64,000 bases of DNA from Streptomyces sp. CB02959. Lineage in GTDB: Bacteria > Actinomycetota > Actinomycetes > Streptomycetales > Streptomycetaceae. Of this stretch, positions 26,277 to 34,955 are shown piece by piece. The position numbers and the translations under genes were made by a program. The notes under the pieces are model-generated. The model saw only the letters and a list, made by a program, of their open reading frames with translations, was not told the origin of the DNA and did not search any database. Position 1 is the stretch's first letter, and every line of letters begins with the position of its first letter. Location: NCBI RefSeq assembly GCF_002803155.1, contig NZ_NNBP01000001.1, positions 620,001 to 684,000 of the forward strand, given 5' to 3'.

Positions 26277-27014
26277 TCAGGCCGCGAGGCCCAGCGCGGC
26301 CATCCGCTTGGTGTGCGCCTCGGTGATCCGGGAGAACATCCGGCCGACCTCGGCCAGGTCGAAGCCGTCGGCCAGCCCGCCCACCAGCATCGTGGAGAGC
26401 GCGTCGCGGTCCGCGACCACCCGCTGGGCCTGCGAGAGCGCCTCGCCCATCAGCCGGCGGGCCCACAGCGCCAGCCGCCCGCCGACCCGCGGCTCGGCCT
26501 CGATGGCGGCCCGGACCTTCTCCACCGCGAAGGTGGCGTGCCCGGTGTCGTCCAGCACCGCGAGCACCAGGTCGCGGGTGTCGGCGTCCAGCCGGACCGC
26601 GACCTCGCGGTAGAAGTCGCTGGCGATCGAGTCGCCGACGTACGCCTTGACCAGGCCCTCCAGCCAGTCCGACGGCGCGGTCTGGCGGTGGAACTCGTCC
26701 AGCGCCGCGGCGAACGGCTCCATCGCCTCGTTCGGCTCCGCCTCGATCTCGGCGAGCCGGTCGCGGAGCCGCTCGAAGTGGTGGAATTCCGCCGAGGCCA
26801 TCTTGGCCAGTTCGGCCTTGTCGTCCATCGTGGGGGCGAGCTTGGCGTCCTCCGCCAGGCGCTCGAAGGCGGACAGTTCGCCGTACGCGAGGGCGCCGAG
26901 CAGATCGATCACAGCGGCCCGGTACTGCGGGTCAGCGGATGCCCGGGCCCAGTCCTGGGCGGCGATTCCGGTGTGTTCTTGCGCGTCAGCAGCAGCGTTG
27001 TCAGGCGTCTCCAT
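26277..27014 (-). CDS. ferritin-like (MiaE-like) diiron-fold protein
   Basis: 245-aa, mostly helical protein. Potential diiron ligands are spaced as in ferritin-like/MiaE proteins: GELSAFERLAE (Glu), SAEFHHFERLRDR (ExxH), and later GDSIASDFYRE and DDTGHATFAVEKV. ATG 27014 (METPDNAA) is preferred to the upstream TTG. Convergent with the upstream small membrane protein, divergent from the RNA helicase. Equivalent position to Rv3210c in mycobacteria (from memory). Substrate unknown; tRNA hydroxylation is a family possibility only. Confidence 0.85.
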   Translation of the reverse strand: METPDNAAADAQEHTGIAAQDWARASADPQYRAAVIDLLGALAYGELSAFERLAEDAKLAPTMDDKAELAKMASAEFHHFERLRDRLAEIEAEPNEAMEPFAAALDEFHRQTAPSDWLEGLVKAYVGDSIASDFYREVAVRLDADTRDLVLAVLDDTGHATFAVEKVRAAIEAEPRVGGRLALWARRLMGEALSQAQRVVADRDALSTMLVGGLADGFDLAEVGRMFSRITEAHTKRMAALGLAA

Positions 27015-27441
27015 GACCGGCACAATAGCCCGCCCGAGGGGCCTGGGAAGGCCCTGGTCAGCCATGGCTCGACCACCCGTTCGCGTGATCGCTTGGACCG
27101 GTGCGGCGCGCCGTGATGAATTCCTCAGTCATACACGCCTTCGGATTCACACGCGATATCCGGGGTACAGTGCTAAAGGACCCGCCGAGTATCGGTGGGT
27201 CGTTCCACGAAAGCGGATGCCCGGTCGGTGGCCCGATCGGCTCCACCCGACCGCCCTCCCCCGCGGCGCGTACGCGACGTGCGCACAGCAGGAGGGATAC
27301 CGCTCGCGGCAGGAGTGCCTGAGCGTTGGCAGTGGTCCCGCGCCGTCCGGCCCATCGGGCCGGCGCCGTACGAACCCGTACGACGGTGCGGTACGACCCC
27401 CTTCGCCGCCTCTCGCCGCGTCTCACAGAAGAGGCAAGACT
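27015..27441 (+). other. long 5' region of the DEAD-box helicase gene
   Basis: 427 bp with no supported gene. It contains several short stem-loops (for example ggcccatcgggcc near 27350, and cgtacg repeats at 27368-27400). A TACAGT resembling a -10 box lies at 27166-27171 without a convincing -35. Probably holds the promoter and a long structured leader. Confidence 0.6.
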
Positions 27442-29766
27442 CTGTCTACGACGTTCCGAGATCTCGGGATTTTCCCCGAGACCGCCGAGGCCCTGGAAGC
27501 CGTCGGCATCGTTTCCCCCTTTCCCATCCAGGAGCTGACGCTCCCCGTCGCCCTCTCCGGCAACGACGTCATCGGCCAAGCCAAGACCGGCACCGGCAAG
27601 ACGCTCGGCTTCGGCCTGCCGCTGCTGGAGCGGGTCACCGTCCCCGTCGACGTCGAGGCCGGCCGCGCCACGCCCGAGCAGCTGACCGAGGCGCCGCAGG
27701 CCCTCGTGGTCGTGCCCACCCGCGAGCTGTGCCAGCAGGTCACCAACGACCTGCTGACCGCCGGCAAGGTGCGCAACGTCCGGGTCCTGGCGATCTACGG
27801 CGGCCGGGCGTACGAACCGCAGGTCGAGGCGCTGAAGAAGGGCGTCGACGTGGTCGTCGGCACGCCCGGCCGACTGCTCGACCTGGCGGGCCAGAAGAAG
27901 CTCAGCCTGTCGCAGGTGCGCACCCTCGTCCTGGACGAGGCCGACGAGATGCTCGACCTGGGCTTCCTGCCCGACGTCGAGCGGATCATCCAGCTGCTGC
28001 CGGCCAAGCGGCAGACCATGCTGTTCTCGGCGACCATGCCCGGCCAGGTCATCTCGCTGGCCCGCCGCTACATGTCGCAGCCCACGCACATCCGCGCCAC
28101 CGCCCCGGACGACCAGGGCGCGACGGTCGCCAACATCACCCAGCACGTCTACCGGGCGCACTCCATGGACAAGCCGGAGATGGTCGCCCGCATGCTCCAG
28201 GCCGAGGGCCGCGGGCTGGCCATGGTGTTCTGCCGCACGAAGCGGACCGCCGCCGACATCGCCGACCAGCTCGCCCGCCGCGGCTTCGCGTCCGGCGCGG
28301 TCCACGGCGACCTCGGCCAGGGCGCCCGCGAGCAGGCGCTGCGCGCCTTCCGCAACGGCAAGGTCGACGTTCTGGTCTGCACCGACGTCGCCGCCCGCGG
28401 CATCGACGTCGAGGGCGTGACGCACGTCATCAACTACCAGTCGCCCGAGGACGAGAAGACCTACCTGCACCGCATCGGCCGCACCGGCCGGGCGGGCGCC
28501 AAGGGCACCGCGGTCACCCTCGTCGACTGGGACGACATCCCGCGCTGGAAGCTGATCAACAAGGCGCTGGACCTGCCGTTCGACGAGCCGGAGGAGACCT
28601 ACTCCACCTCGCCGCACCTCTACGAGCAGCTCGACATCCCCGAGGGCACCAAGGGCGTGCTGCCGCGCGCCGAGCGCACCCGGGCCGGGCTGGCCGCCGA
28701 GGAGCTGGAGGACCTCGGCGAGACCGGCGGCCGCGGGCGCGGCCGGCGGTCCGGGGCGCGGGCCGAGCAGGAGACCCGGGAAGAGCCCCAGCGCACCCGC
28801 ACGCCGCGCCAGCGCCGCCGCACGCGCGGCGGGGCTGCGCTGGACGAGTCGGCCGCCGCGGGCACGCCGGAGGCGGCGGACACCGCGGTGCGCACCGCCG
28901 AGGGCACCGAGGCCGCCGCGGCACCGCGGACGCCCCGGCGCCGGCGCCGCACCCGTGGCGCGGTGGCAGCCGCTGCCACCGAGGCCGCCGTGGCCGAGGT
29001 CCGCGAGACCGCGGCCGGTACGGTCGCCGAGGCCGTCACGGTGCCTGCCCCCGCGGCCGGTCCGGACGCCGAGGCGGACCGCGAGCCGGCCGCCAAGCCG
29101 CGCCGCCGCCGGACCCGCAGTGCCGCCAAGACGGCAGTGGAGGGCACGGCGTCGACCGCTCCGGTGGAGCCGGTGAGCCAGGCTGCGGAGGCGACCGCTC
29201 CGGTCGTGGCCGAGGCCGAGGCCGCCGTGGCGACGGCCGAAGGTGCCGACGCCGCCCCGGAGAAGCCCAAGCGCACCCGCAAGCGGGCCGCGGCCAAGAA
29301 GGCGGCGCCCGCCGAGGCCGCGGAAGCCGCCGTGGACGCGGCGGAGGGCACCGCGGTGACCGCCGCCGTCGCGGAGACCGAGGCGCCGGCCAAGCCCAAG
29401 CGGACCCGGACCCGGAAGACCGCCGCCGCGCAGCCCGCGGCGGAGGCCGAAGCCGCCGTGGCGACGGCCGAGGGCGCCGACGCCGACGCCGCCCCGGCCA
29501 AGCCCAAGCGCACCCGGAAGACGGCCGCGGCCAAGACCACCGCCGCCAAGGCCGCCGCCAAGCCCGCCGCGGCCGAGGCCACCGACGGGGAGGCGCCGGC
29601 CAAGCCCAAGCGGACGCGGAAGACCGCCGCCGCCAAGGCCGCCGAGGCCGCCCCCGAGGCCGCTGCCGCGGAGGCGGTGGACGGCGCGGAGGCCAAGCCC
29701 AAGCGCACCCGCAAGCGGGCCGCCACCAAGAAGGCGCAGCCCTCGGAGGCACCGGCCGAGAGCTGA
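27442..29766 (+). CDS. DEAD-box ATP-dependent RNA helicase with Lys/Ala-rich tail
   Basis: 774 aa. The Q-motif region SPFPIQELTLPVALSG, motif I AKTGTGKT, PTRELC, motif II DEAD (in VLDEADEMLDLGF), SAT, and HRIGRTGRAG make a complete RhlE/DeaD-type core (about 1-410). The tail from about 430 alternates Arg-rich (RRRRRTRG) and five KPKRTRK repeats in Ala/Glu-rich spacers, a likely RNA-binding disordered region. The only sensible start is CTG 27442 with AGAGG 7 nt upstream; no ATG, GTG or TTG lies nearby in frame. Role: RNA unwinding in ribosome assembly or decay, often cold-induced. Confidence 0.92.
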   Translation: MSTTFRDLGIFPETAEALEAVGIVSPFPIQELTLPVALSGNDVIGQAKTGTGKTLGFGLPLLERVTVPVDVEAGRATPEQLTEAPQALVVVPTRELCQQVTNDLLTAGKVRNVRVLAIYGGRAYEPQVEALKKGVDVVVGTPGRLLDLAGQKKLSLSQVRTLVLDEADEMLDLGFLPDVERIIQLLPAKRQTMLFSATMPGQVISLARRYMSQPTHIRATAPDDQGATVANITQHVYRAHSMDKPEMVARMLQAEGRGLAMVFCRTKRTAADIADQLARRGFASGAVHGDLGQGAREQALRAFRNGKVDVLVCTDVAARGIDVEGVTHVINYQSPEDEKTYLHRIGRTGRAGAKGTAVTLVDWDDIPRWKLINKALDLPFDEPEETYSTSPHLYEQLDIPEGTKGVLPRAERTRAGLAAEELEDLGETGGRGRGRRSGARAEQETREEPQRTRTPRQRRRTRGGAALDESAAAGTPEAADTAVRTAEGTEAAAAPRTPRRRRRTRGAVAAAATEAAVAEVRETAAGTVAEAVTVPAPAAGPDAEADREPAAKPRRRRTRSAAKTAVEGTASTAPVEPVSQAAEATAPVVAEAEAAVATAEGADAAPEKPKRTRKRAAAKKAAPAEAAEAAVDAAEGTAVTAAVAETEAPAKPKRTRTRKTAAAQPAAEAEAAVATAEGADADAAPAKPKRTRKTAAAKTTAAKAAAKPAAAEATDGEAPAKPKRTRKTAAAKAAEAAPEAAAAEAVDGAEAKPKRTRKRAATKKAQPSEAPAES

Positions 29767-29791
29767 TCCCGCCCGGCCCGACGGCACCTGA

Positions 29792-29825
29792 CGACCCGGC
29801 CCCGCCTCGTGCGGGCGCCGGGTCG
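29792..29825 (+). terminator. hairpin terminator of the helicase gene
   Basis: Stacked stems: CGACCCGGC (29792-29800) with GCCGGGTCG (29817-29825), and inside them CCCGC with GCGGG. Confidence 0.8.
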
Positions 29826-29897
29826 CCGGCTTTCCGGGCCCCGGCGGCGCCGGCGTCCGGGGCGGGATTTCCCCGGCCGTCCCGATAGCCTCGGCCC

Positions 29898-30791
29898 ATG
29901 AGCAGGCCGCCCACCCTCACACTGCCGCCGTGCGCCCGCGCGTACCGGCTCGACACCGAACGCGGCGCGTTCGCCGCACACGACGCCCGCCCCGACGGCG
30001 CCCCGATCGGCACCGCCCTCCTCGTCCCCGGCTTCACCGGCAGCAAGGAGGACTTCATCGCGCTGCTGGCGCCGCTCGCCGCCGCCGGGTTCCGGGCGGT
30101 CGCGGTGGACGGCCGCGGACAGCACGAGTCCTTCGGACCGCGCGACCAACAGGCTTACGGACAGCGTGAGTTGGCGCTCGACGTACTGGCCCAGGCGCAG
30201 GCCCTGAGGGAGCCCGGCGACGGCCCGCTGCACCTGCTGGGGCACTCCCTCGGCGGGTTGGTCACCCGGGCCGCGGTGCTGCACGACCCGGCGCCGTTCC
30301 GTTCGCTGACCGTGCTCAGTTCCGGGCCGGCCGCCATCGACCCGGCCCAGCGGACCCGGGTGCGGATGCTGATCGAGGCGCTCGGCACGATGGGCATGGA
30401 GCAGGTGTGGGAGGCGATGCGGGCGCTGGACGCTCCCCCGGCCGACGCCGGGGGCACCTCCGATCCGGCCGCGCACGACGCACTACCGCCGGAGATCGCC
30501 TCGTTCCTGCGGCAGCGTTGGCTGAACACCGTCCCCGAGCAACTGATGGCGACCGGGCGGCAGATGCTGACCGAGCCCGACCGGGTCGCCGAACTCGCCC
30601 GCACCGGGCTGCCGTTCCACGTCGTCTCGGGGGCCGTCGACTACGCCTGGCCGGTGCCGCTGATGGACGCGATGGCCCGCCGGCTCTCCGCCCGGCGCAC
30701 GGTCGTCGAGGGCGCCGAGCACTCCCCCAACGCCGAACGCCCGGAAAAGACCGCCGGGGCGCTCGCGGGTTTCTGGAGTGATGTCGCCTGA
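29898..30791 (+). CDS. alpha/beta hydrolase
   Basis: 297-aa hydrolase with oxyanion region LLVPGFTGSKEDF, nucleophile elbow GHSLGG, an acid candidate in VVSGAVDYAWPV and histidine in EGAEHSPNAERPE. A typical single-domain lipase/esterase or thioesterase-like fold. A copy of the palindromic element (30433-30461) encodes PPADAGGTS inside the cap region. The last 40 bp, including the stop codon, are duplicated directly downstream. Substrate unknown. Confidence 0.9.
   Translation: MSRPPTLTLPPCARAYRLDTERGAFAAHDARPDGAPIGTALLVPGFTGSKEDFIALLAPLAAAGFRAVAVDGRGQHESFGPRDQQAYGQRELALDVLAQAQALREPGDGPLHLLGHSLGGLVTRAAVLHDPAPFRSLTVLSSGPAAIDPAQRTRVRMLIEALGTMGMEQVWEAMRALDAPPADAGGTSDPAAHDALPPEIASFLRQRWLNTVPEQLMATGRQMLTEPDRVAELARTGLPFHVVSGAVDYAWPVPLMDAMARRLSARRTVVEGAEHSPNAERPEKTAGALAGFWSDVA
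30433..30461. repeat. interspersed GC-rich palindromic element, copy 3 (in coding sequence)
   Basis: ctcccccggc - gccgggggcacctcc, the same design as copies 1 and 2, in frame inside the hydrolase gene. Confidence 0.55.
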
Positions 30792-30844
30792 TCCTCGCCG
30801 CCGGGGCGCTCGCGGGTTTCTGGAGCGACGTCGGCTGACCCTCG
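30751..30844. repeat. 47-bp tandem duplication spanning a stop codon
   Basis: 30751-30797 and 30798-30844 match at all but about four bases. The first copy carries the hydrolase C-terminus and TGA; the second repeats both beyond the stop. Confidence 0.9.
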
Positions 30845-30893
30845 CCGCCGCCGGAGCAGCGCCCTTGGAAGCCGGAAGCCCCCCGAGAAGACC

Positions 30894-31820
30894 CTAGAAA
30901 CGCCCCTGGACGTGGTCCCAGAACCCGTCGCGCAGCACCCGCCGCAGATCGGCGTGGCCGCGCAGGGAGTGCTTCAGCAGCGCCTCCGCCGCGGTGAGCA
31001 GCTCCTGGTCGACGGCGCCGGGGAGGTACGGATGGCCGGGCAGCAGTTCGGCCATCCAGGCCGGGCCGCGCTCCGACAGCCACTGGGCGGCGACCCGCGC
31101 CCCCACGAACCGGACCTCCTCGCGGGTCGGCGCCGGCCCCTCGCCGGCGCCCGGCTCGGGGCACTCGCCGGCCGTCCGCCGGGTGACGTACGGCTTGCAG
31201 AAGTCCAGGTCGAAGGTGCGCGCGCTGTCCACCTCCCACATCAGCGGCTCGGCCTGGTTGCGGCCGCCCGGGGCCTCGATGCCCCACAGGTGGACCCGGG
31301 CGCCGTAGCCCTGGGCCGCCTCCACGGCGGAGACCAGGTCCTCGTCGCCGCCGATCAGGACCGCGTCGGTGATCGCCCGGTGCCTGGCCAGCGACTCCAG
31401 GTCGGTGCGGATCAGCGAGTCGACGCCCTTCTGCTGGTTGTGGGCGTTGAGGTTGCCGAGCCGGACCTTGACGTCGGGCAGCTCGGCGATCCGCTGCTGC
31501 TCCTGGGTGTGGATCCGGCGGCGGGCGCCGTCGTACCAGTAGACCCGCAGCAGCCGGCTGTCCGGGAAGATCGTCCGGGCCTTGTCGATGAACGCCTCGA
31601 TGATCCCCTCGGCGTCCAGCTCGAACGCCTTGCGGTCCTCCGTACCGGCGACCAGCCGCCCGGTGGCGGCGTAGACGTAGCCCGCGTCGGCGAAGACCGC
31701 GTGGGTGGACGGGGTGGTGGCGACCTCCGCGAGGACCCGGGTGAGCAGCTCGTTGGTGCGCTCGATGCCGGCGGCGAGCGCCGTGAGGTCGGTGGTGCCC
31801 GTGGGCTGGGGGTTGCTCAT
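30894..31820 (-). CDS. NYN (PIN-like) domain protein
   Basis: 308-aa protein with an NYN/DUF88 putative RNase domain. Acidic residues are conserved at FADAGYVY (Asp near 45), the KGVDSLIRTDLESLA region and IGGDEDLVSAVEAA, the metal-binding pattern of PIN-like nucleases. The C-terminal part (after about 200) is unassigned helical sequence. ATG 31820 (MSNPQPTG) is chosen; ATG 31832 is possible. Likely cytoplasmic RNA processing or decay, inferred from fold only. Confidence 0.88.
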   Translation of the reverse strand: MSNPQPTGTTDLTALAAGIERTNELLTRVLAEVATTPSTHAVFADAGYVYAATGRLVAGTEDRKAFELDAEGIIEAFIDKARTIFPDSRLLRVYWYDGARRRIHTQEQQRIAELPDVKVRLGNLNAHNQQKGVDSLIRTDLESLARHRAITDAVLIGGDEDLVSAVEAAQGYGARVHLWGIEAPGGRNQAEPLMWEVDSARTFDLDFCKPYVTRRTAGECPEPGAGEGPAPTREEVRFVGARVAAQWLSERGPAWMAELLPGHPYLPGAVDQELLTAAEALLKHSLRGHADLRRVLRDGFWDHVQGRF

Positions 31821-32030
31821 TGCGGGATCCATTGTCCTGGCGGGCGCTCGACGGGCACAACCACTCCCCTCCCCGCACACGCATTCCTTAGACCATCAAA
31901 ACTTTTCGTTAGCGTAGGGAATCATTTCAGCTGTAGGCTCGTTGTACCCATACGGAACGCCCGGCAACGAAGCCGGGCAAGTCCTGTCAAAGAGTTCTCC
32001 TCAGGAGGATCAGACGAAGGGAGAAGCCGC

Positions 32031-32186
32031 ATGCGCTTCGAGATCATGCGCCTGGACGACGTCGACGGCGCCGCCGTGGACAGCACCGTCGTGGACGCCG
32101 CCTCCGTCAACCAGATCGTGCAGCAGGCCGCCGCCATAGGGCAGCGCATCTACATCCGCCCGGCCGACACCGCTGCCGTCTGCTGA
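32031..32186 (+). CDS. small conserved-looking 51-aa protein
   Basis: Starts MRFEIMRLDDVDG and ends RIYIRPADTAAVC. The alternation of short strands and a helix (ASVNQIVQQAAAIGQ) looks like a compact alpha/beta fold. ATG 32031 has GGGAG upstream and a strong terminator 50 bp after the stop, so it is a stand-alone transcription unit. I recall similar short proteins in other Streptomyces but no function. Confidence 0.85.
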   Translation: MRFEIMRLDDVDGAAVDSTVVDAASVNQIVQQAAAIGQRIYIRPADTAAVC

Positions 32187-32235
32187 GCGCCGACACCGCC
32201 GACCCGCGCTCCGACGACATGACGAAGACGCGCGA

Positions 32236-32268
32236 ACGCCCCCGTACGGACACGCCGTACGGGGGCGT
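32236..32268. terminator. bidirectional hairpin terminator
   Basis: Perfect 14-bp stem (32236-32249 with 32255-32268), 5-nt loop, between the convergent 51-aa gene and the MarC gene. Confidence 0.9.
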
Positions 32269-32286
32269 CTTCGTATCCGGAGTCGC

Positions 32287-32892
32287 TCAGGACGCCTGGA
32301 TCACCTGCGTCACACCGTTGATGATCTGCTGCACGGCGAGCGCGGAGAGCATCATCCCGGCCAGCCGGGTCACCAGCACCACCCCGCCGTCCTTGATCAC
32401 CCGGATGATCACCAGCGAGAACCGCATCACCAGGTAGAGCACCACGTGGATGGCGGCGATCGCCGTCCAGACCGCGACCTGCGACGCGACGCCGTCGGCG
32501 TGCTGCACCGCGAGGATCACCGAGACGATCGCGCCCGGCCCGGCCAGCAGCGGCATGCCCAGCGGCACCAGCGCGACGTTGACGTCCTTGGTCTGGGTCG
32601 GCTCCTCGGACTTGCCGGTCAGCAGGTCCAGCGCCACCAGCAGGAGCAGCAGCCCGCCGGCGATCATCAGCGCGGGCGTGGTGATGTGCAGCCGCCCGAG
32701 GATCTGCTTGCCGAAGAGCCCGAAGACGGCGATCACGCAGAACGCGACGGTGGCCGCCTGCCAGGCCATCCGGCGCTGCACCTTGGCCGGGCGGCCGGAG
32801 GTCAGGGCGAGGAAGATCGGGGTGATGCCCGGGGGGTCCATGATCACAAAAAGGGTGACAAAGAGGGTACTGAAGACGGCGACGTCGAACAC
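32287..32892 (-). CDS. MarC family integral membrane protein
   Basis: 201 aa with six hydrophobic helices and the family motifs FVTLFVIMDPPGITPIFLALT near the N-terminus, PLGMPLLAGPGAIVSVIL in the middle and a C-terminal LALSALAVQQIINGV-like helix. GTG 32892 (MFDVAVFSTLF) gives the usual family length. MarC proteins are inner-membrane proteins of unproven transport function, despite the historical antibiotic-resistance name. Confidence 0.92.
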   Translation of the reverse strand: MFDVAVFSTLFVTLFVIMDPPGITPIFLALTSGRPAKVQRRMAWQAATVAFCVIAVFGLFGKQILGRLHITTPALMIAGGLLLLLVALDLLTGKSEEPTQTKDVNVALVPLGMPLLAGPGAIVSVILAVQHADGVASQVAVWTAIAAIHVVLYLVMRFSLVIIRVIKDGGVVLVTRLAGMMLSALAVQQIINGVTQVIQAS

Positions 32893-33025
32893 GGTGCTGG
32901 CCTTGCGGTGGTATGGACGAAGGAAGGGAAGACGCACGGGACCGGACGCGGCACGACCGGGGTACGGCCCGTGGGAAAGAGGGGGGCGCAGGCCCGCCCC
33001 ACTCGGGGGAGCGTGCGGTACGGCG

Positions 33026-33043
33026 ACCGGCCGGAGGGCCGGT
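33026..33043 (-). terminator. short hairpin after the PHP gene
   Basis: ACCGGCC-ggag-GGCCGGT, 11 nt downstream of the stop codon. Confidence 0.6.
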
Positions 33044-33053
33044 GCCCGCGGAC

Positions 33054-33908
33054 TCAGCCGCCGGCGCCGGGGACCGGGAAGGCGCCGGTGGCCCGGCGCA
33101 CGATCTCCCCGTAGATCTCGGGATCGGTGGTGCAGTCGCCGAGACCGCAGGTCTTGCGGCTGCCGTGGTAGTCGCTGGAGCCGGTGGTCAGCAGTCCGAG
33201 GTCGGCGGCCAGTCCGCGCAGCCGGGCGCGGGTCGGGTCGTCGTGGTCCATGTGGTCGACCTCGATGCCGTCCAGTCCGGCCGCGGCGAGTTCGGCGATC
33301 GCGCCCTCCGGGACGCAGCTGCCGCGCTTGACGGCGAGCGGGTGCGCGAAGACCGTGACCCCGCCGGCCGCCTTGACCAGCCGGATCGCGTCGAACGGGT
33401 CGAGCTCGTGCTTCTCCACGTAGGCCCGGCCGTCATTGGCCAGCCACTCGGAGGTGAAGGCGTCGGAGACCGAGCCGACCACGCCCAGCTCGACCAGGGC
33501 GGTGGCGATGTGCGGCCGCCCCACGGCGCCGTCGCCGGCGATCCGCGCCACCTGCTCCCAGGTGACCGGGACGCCCAGCTCGCGCAGCTTGCCGACCATG
33601 GCCCGGGCGCGCGGCACCCGGTCGTCCCGGACCAGCTCCCGCTCGCGGGCGAGCTCCGGCTCGTCAGGGTCGAAGAGGTAGGCGAGCATGTGCAGGCTGA
33701 CCCCGTCGAGCCGGCAGGACAACTCGGCGCCGGTGACCAGCGTCAGCCCCTCGGGCAGCGCGGCGCGCGCCTCGGCGTACCCGCCGACGGTGTCGTGGTC
33801 GGTCAGCGCGACGACGTCCAGACCGGCGGCCGCGGCGTTGCGCACCAGCTCCGCGGGGGTGTCCGTGCCGTCGGAGGCCGTGGAGTGGGTGTGCAGATCG
33901 ATACGCAC
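33054..33908 (-). CDS. PHP-domain metal-dependent phosphoesterase
   Basis: 284-aa polymerase-and-histidinol-phosphatase family enzyme. The metal ligands appear in order: RIDLHTHST (two His), ALTDHDTVGGY, TGAELSC, the central YVEKHELDPFDA, FAHPLAVKRG and SSDYHGSRKTCGLG. This set matches the YciV/RNase AM-type group that hydrolyses 3',5'-nucleoside bisphosphates or short RNAs 5'-3'. GTG 33908 gives a protein that begins directly at the first motif. Confidence 0.92.
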   Translation of the reverse strand: MRIDLHTHSTASDGTDTPAELVRNAAAAGLDVVALTDHDTVGGYAEARAALPEGLTLVTGAELSCRLDGVSLHMLAYLFDPDEPELARERELVRDDRVPRARAMVGKLRELGVPVTWEQVARIAGDGAVGRPHIATALVELGVVGSVSDAFTSEWLANDGRAYVEKHELDPFDAIRLVKAAGGVTVFAHPLAVKRGSCVPEGAIAELAAAGLDGIEVDHMDHDDPTRARLRGLAADLGLLTTGSSDYHGSRKTCGLGDCTTDPEIYGEIVRRATGAFPVPGAGG

Positions 33909-34095
33909 GGCACAGGCTCCAGACTGCTGAGGGACGGACACGGCGGTGGACCCGGGGTCCGGGCACCGCACCGCGGGGCACCGTAAGGACTACAGGGCAC
34001 TTCCACGGACTACAGGAAGGATACCGGGCGCCCGAACATGCGCCCGCCAGGCGGACCCCGCTCCGGACCGAGGAACCGAAGTCGCGGCGCTCTCG

Positions 34096-34734
34096 TCAGC
34101 TGAGAATCCTCGGCGACAGCGCCCCACAGGGCAGCAGATCCACCTCGGCACCGGCCTCCCGCAGATCCGTCAGCACCAGCTCGTCGTACATCAGCAGCCC
34201 GGACTGCTCGGGCCAGGCGATCGCCCACAGCCACAGTCCGCGGGCCTCACCCGCGAAGACCGCACGGTCCGCCGGGGCGCCATGGACCTGCCACATCGGG
34301 GTCGGGCGGCCGGCGGCCAGCACCTTGGCGTTCGGCGGCTTGCCGACGCTCAGACGGGGCCCGGGGTCGGGACCGTCGATACCGGCGTAGCGGGAACCGA
34401 GCCCGACGCCGAGCTCCTCGGCGATCAGCAGGAGTTCACCGGGGCCGCCGAGCGGGCCGGGACCGGAGCAGGCGACCGCCGTCGCCCGGCCGCCGCTGCG
34501 GTCGTCGCCGGCGCAGGCCACCCCCGTGAACAGCCAGCCGACCGGCAGCGGCCAGGGCATCCACACCGGCACCTGGGCCCGGTGCACGACAACGCCGAGC
34601 GCCTCGACGCTCGGCGGGACGACCGGCTGGAGCGGGTGCACGGTGCCGTGGGCGGCACACTGCCAGCTATCGGAAAAGAGACCGGGCGCCCGTACCCGGC
34701 CTCCGCACTTCGGGCAACTGGGTTCGCCCCTCAT
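34096..34734 (-). CDS. zinc-ribbon-containing conserved protein (DUF6758 type)
   Basis: 212 aa. The N-terminus MRGEPSCPKCGGRVRAPG with WQCAAHG shortly after forms a zinc-ribbon-like cysteine set. The remaining Trp/Pro-rich alpha/beta domain (VPVWMPWPLPVGWLFTGVACAGDD, LGSRYAGIDG, GLWLWAIAWPEQ) is conserved in streptomycetes but unassigned. ATG 34734 is used; a TTG at 34743 lies closer to the GGAGG and could be the real start. Role unknown. Confidence 0.85.
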   Translation of the reverse strand: MRGEPSCPKCGGRVRAPGLFSDSWQCAAHGTVHPLQPVVPPSVEALGVVVHRAQVPVWMPWPLPVGWLFTGVACAGDDRSGGRATAVACSGPGPLGGPGELLLIAEELGVGLGSRYAGIDGPDPGPRLSVGKPPNAKVLAAGRPTPMWQVHGAPADRAVFAGEARGLWLWAIAWPEQSGLLMYDELVLTDLREAGAEVDLLPCGALSPRILS

Positions 34735-34955
34735 AACGACCAACGGTCCTCCTGGGCCGCCGTCCCGTCAAGGACGATCACCCGACCGGTGTGCCCCGAA
34801 TCACGTACCGCACCGCACACTTGACCGCTTCCCGCCGCCGCACCGAACCCCCCGAATATTTAGTTGCAGCTTGCACCTTTCAGGGGTCCGGCCCATTATG
34901 TGTAAACAGCAACGATTATCGGCGAACGCACCGGAGCAGGAAGGGGAACCCCGGC

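Noticed and set aside
27058-30476. Large minus-strand frames over the DEAD-box helicase and hydrolase
   Set aside because: The sense strand contains all helicase motifs; the antisense products are low-complexity Gly/Ala/Arg shadows.
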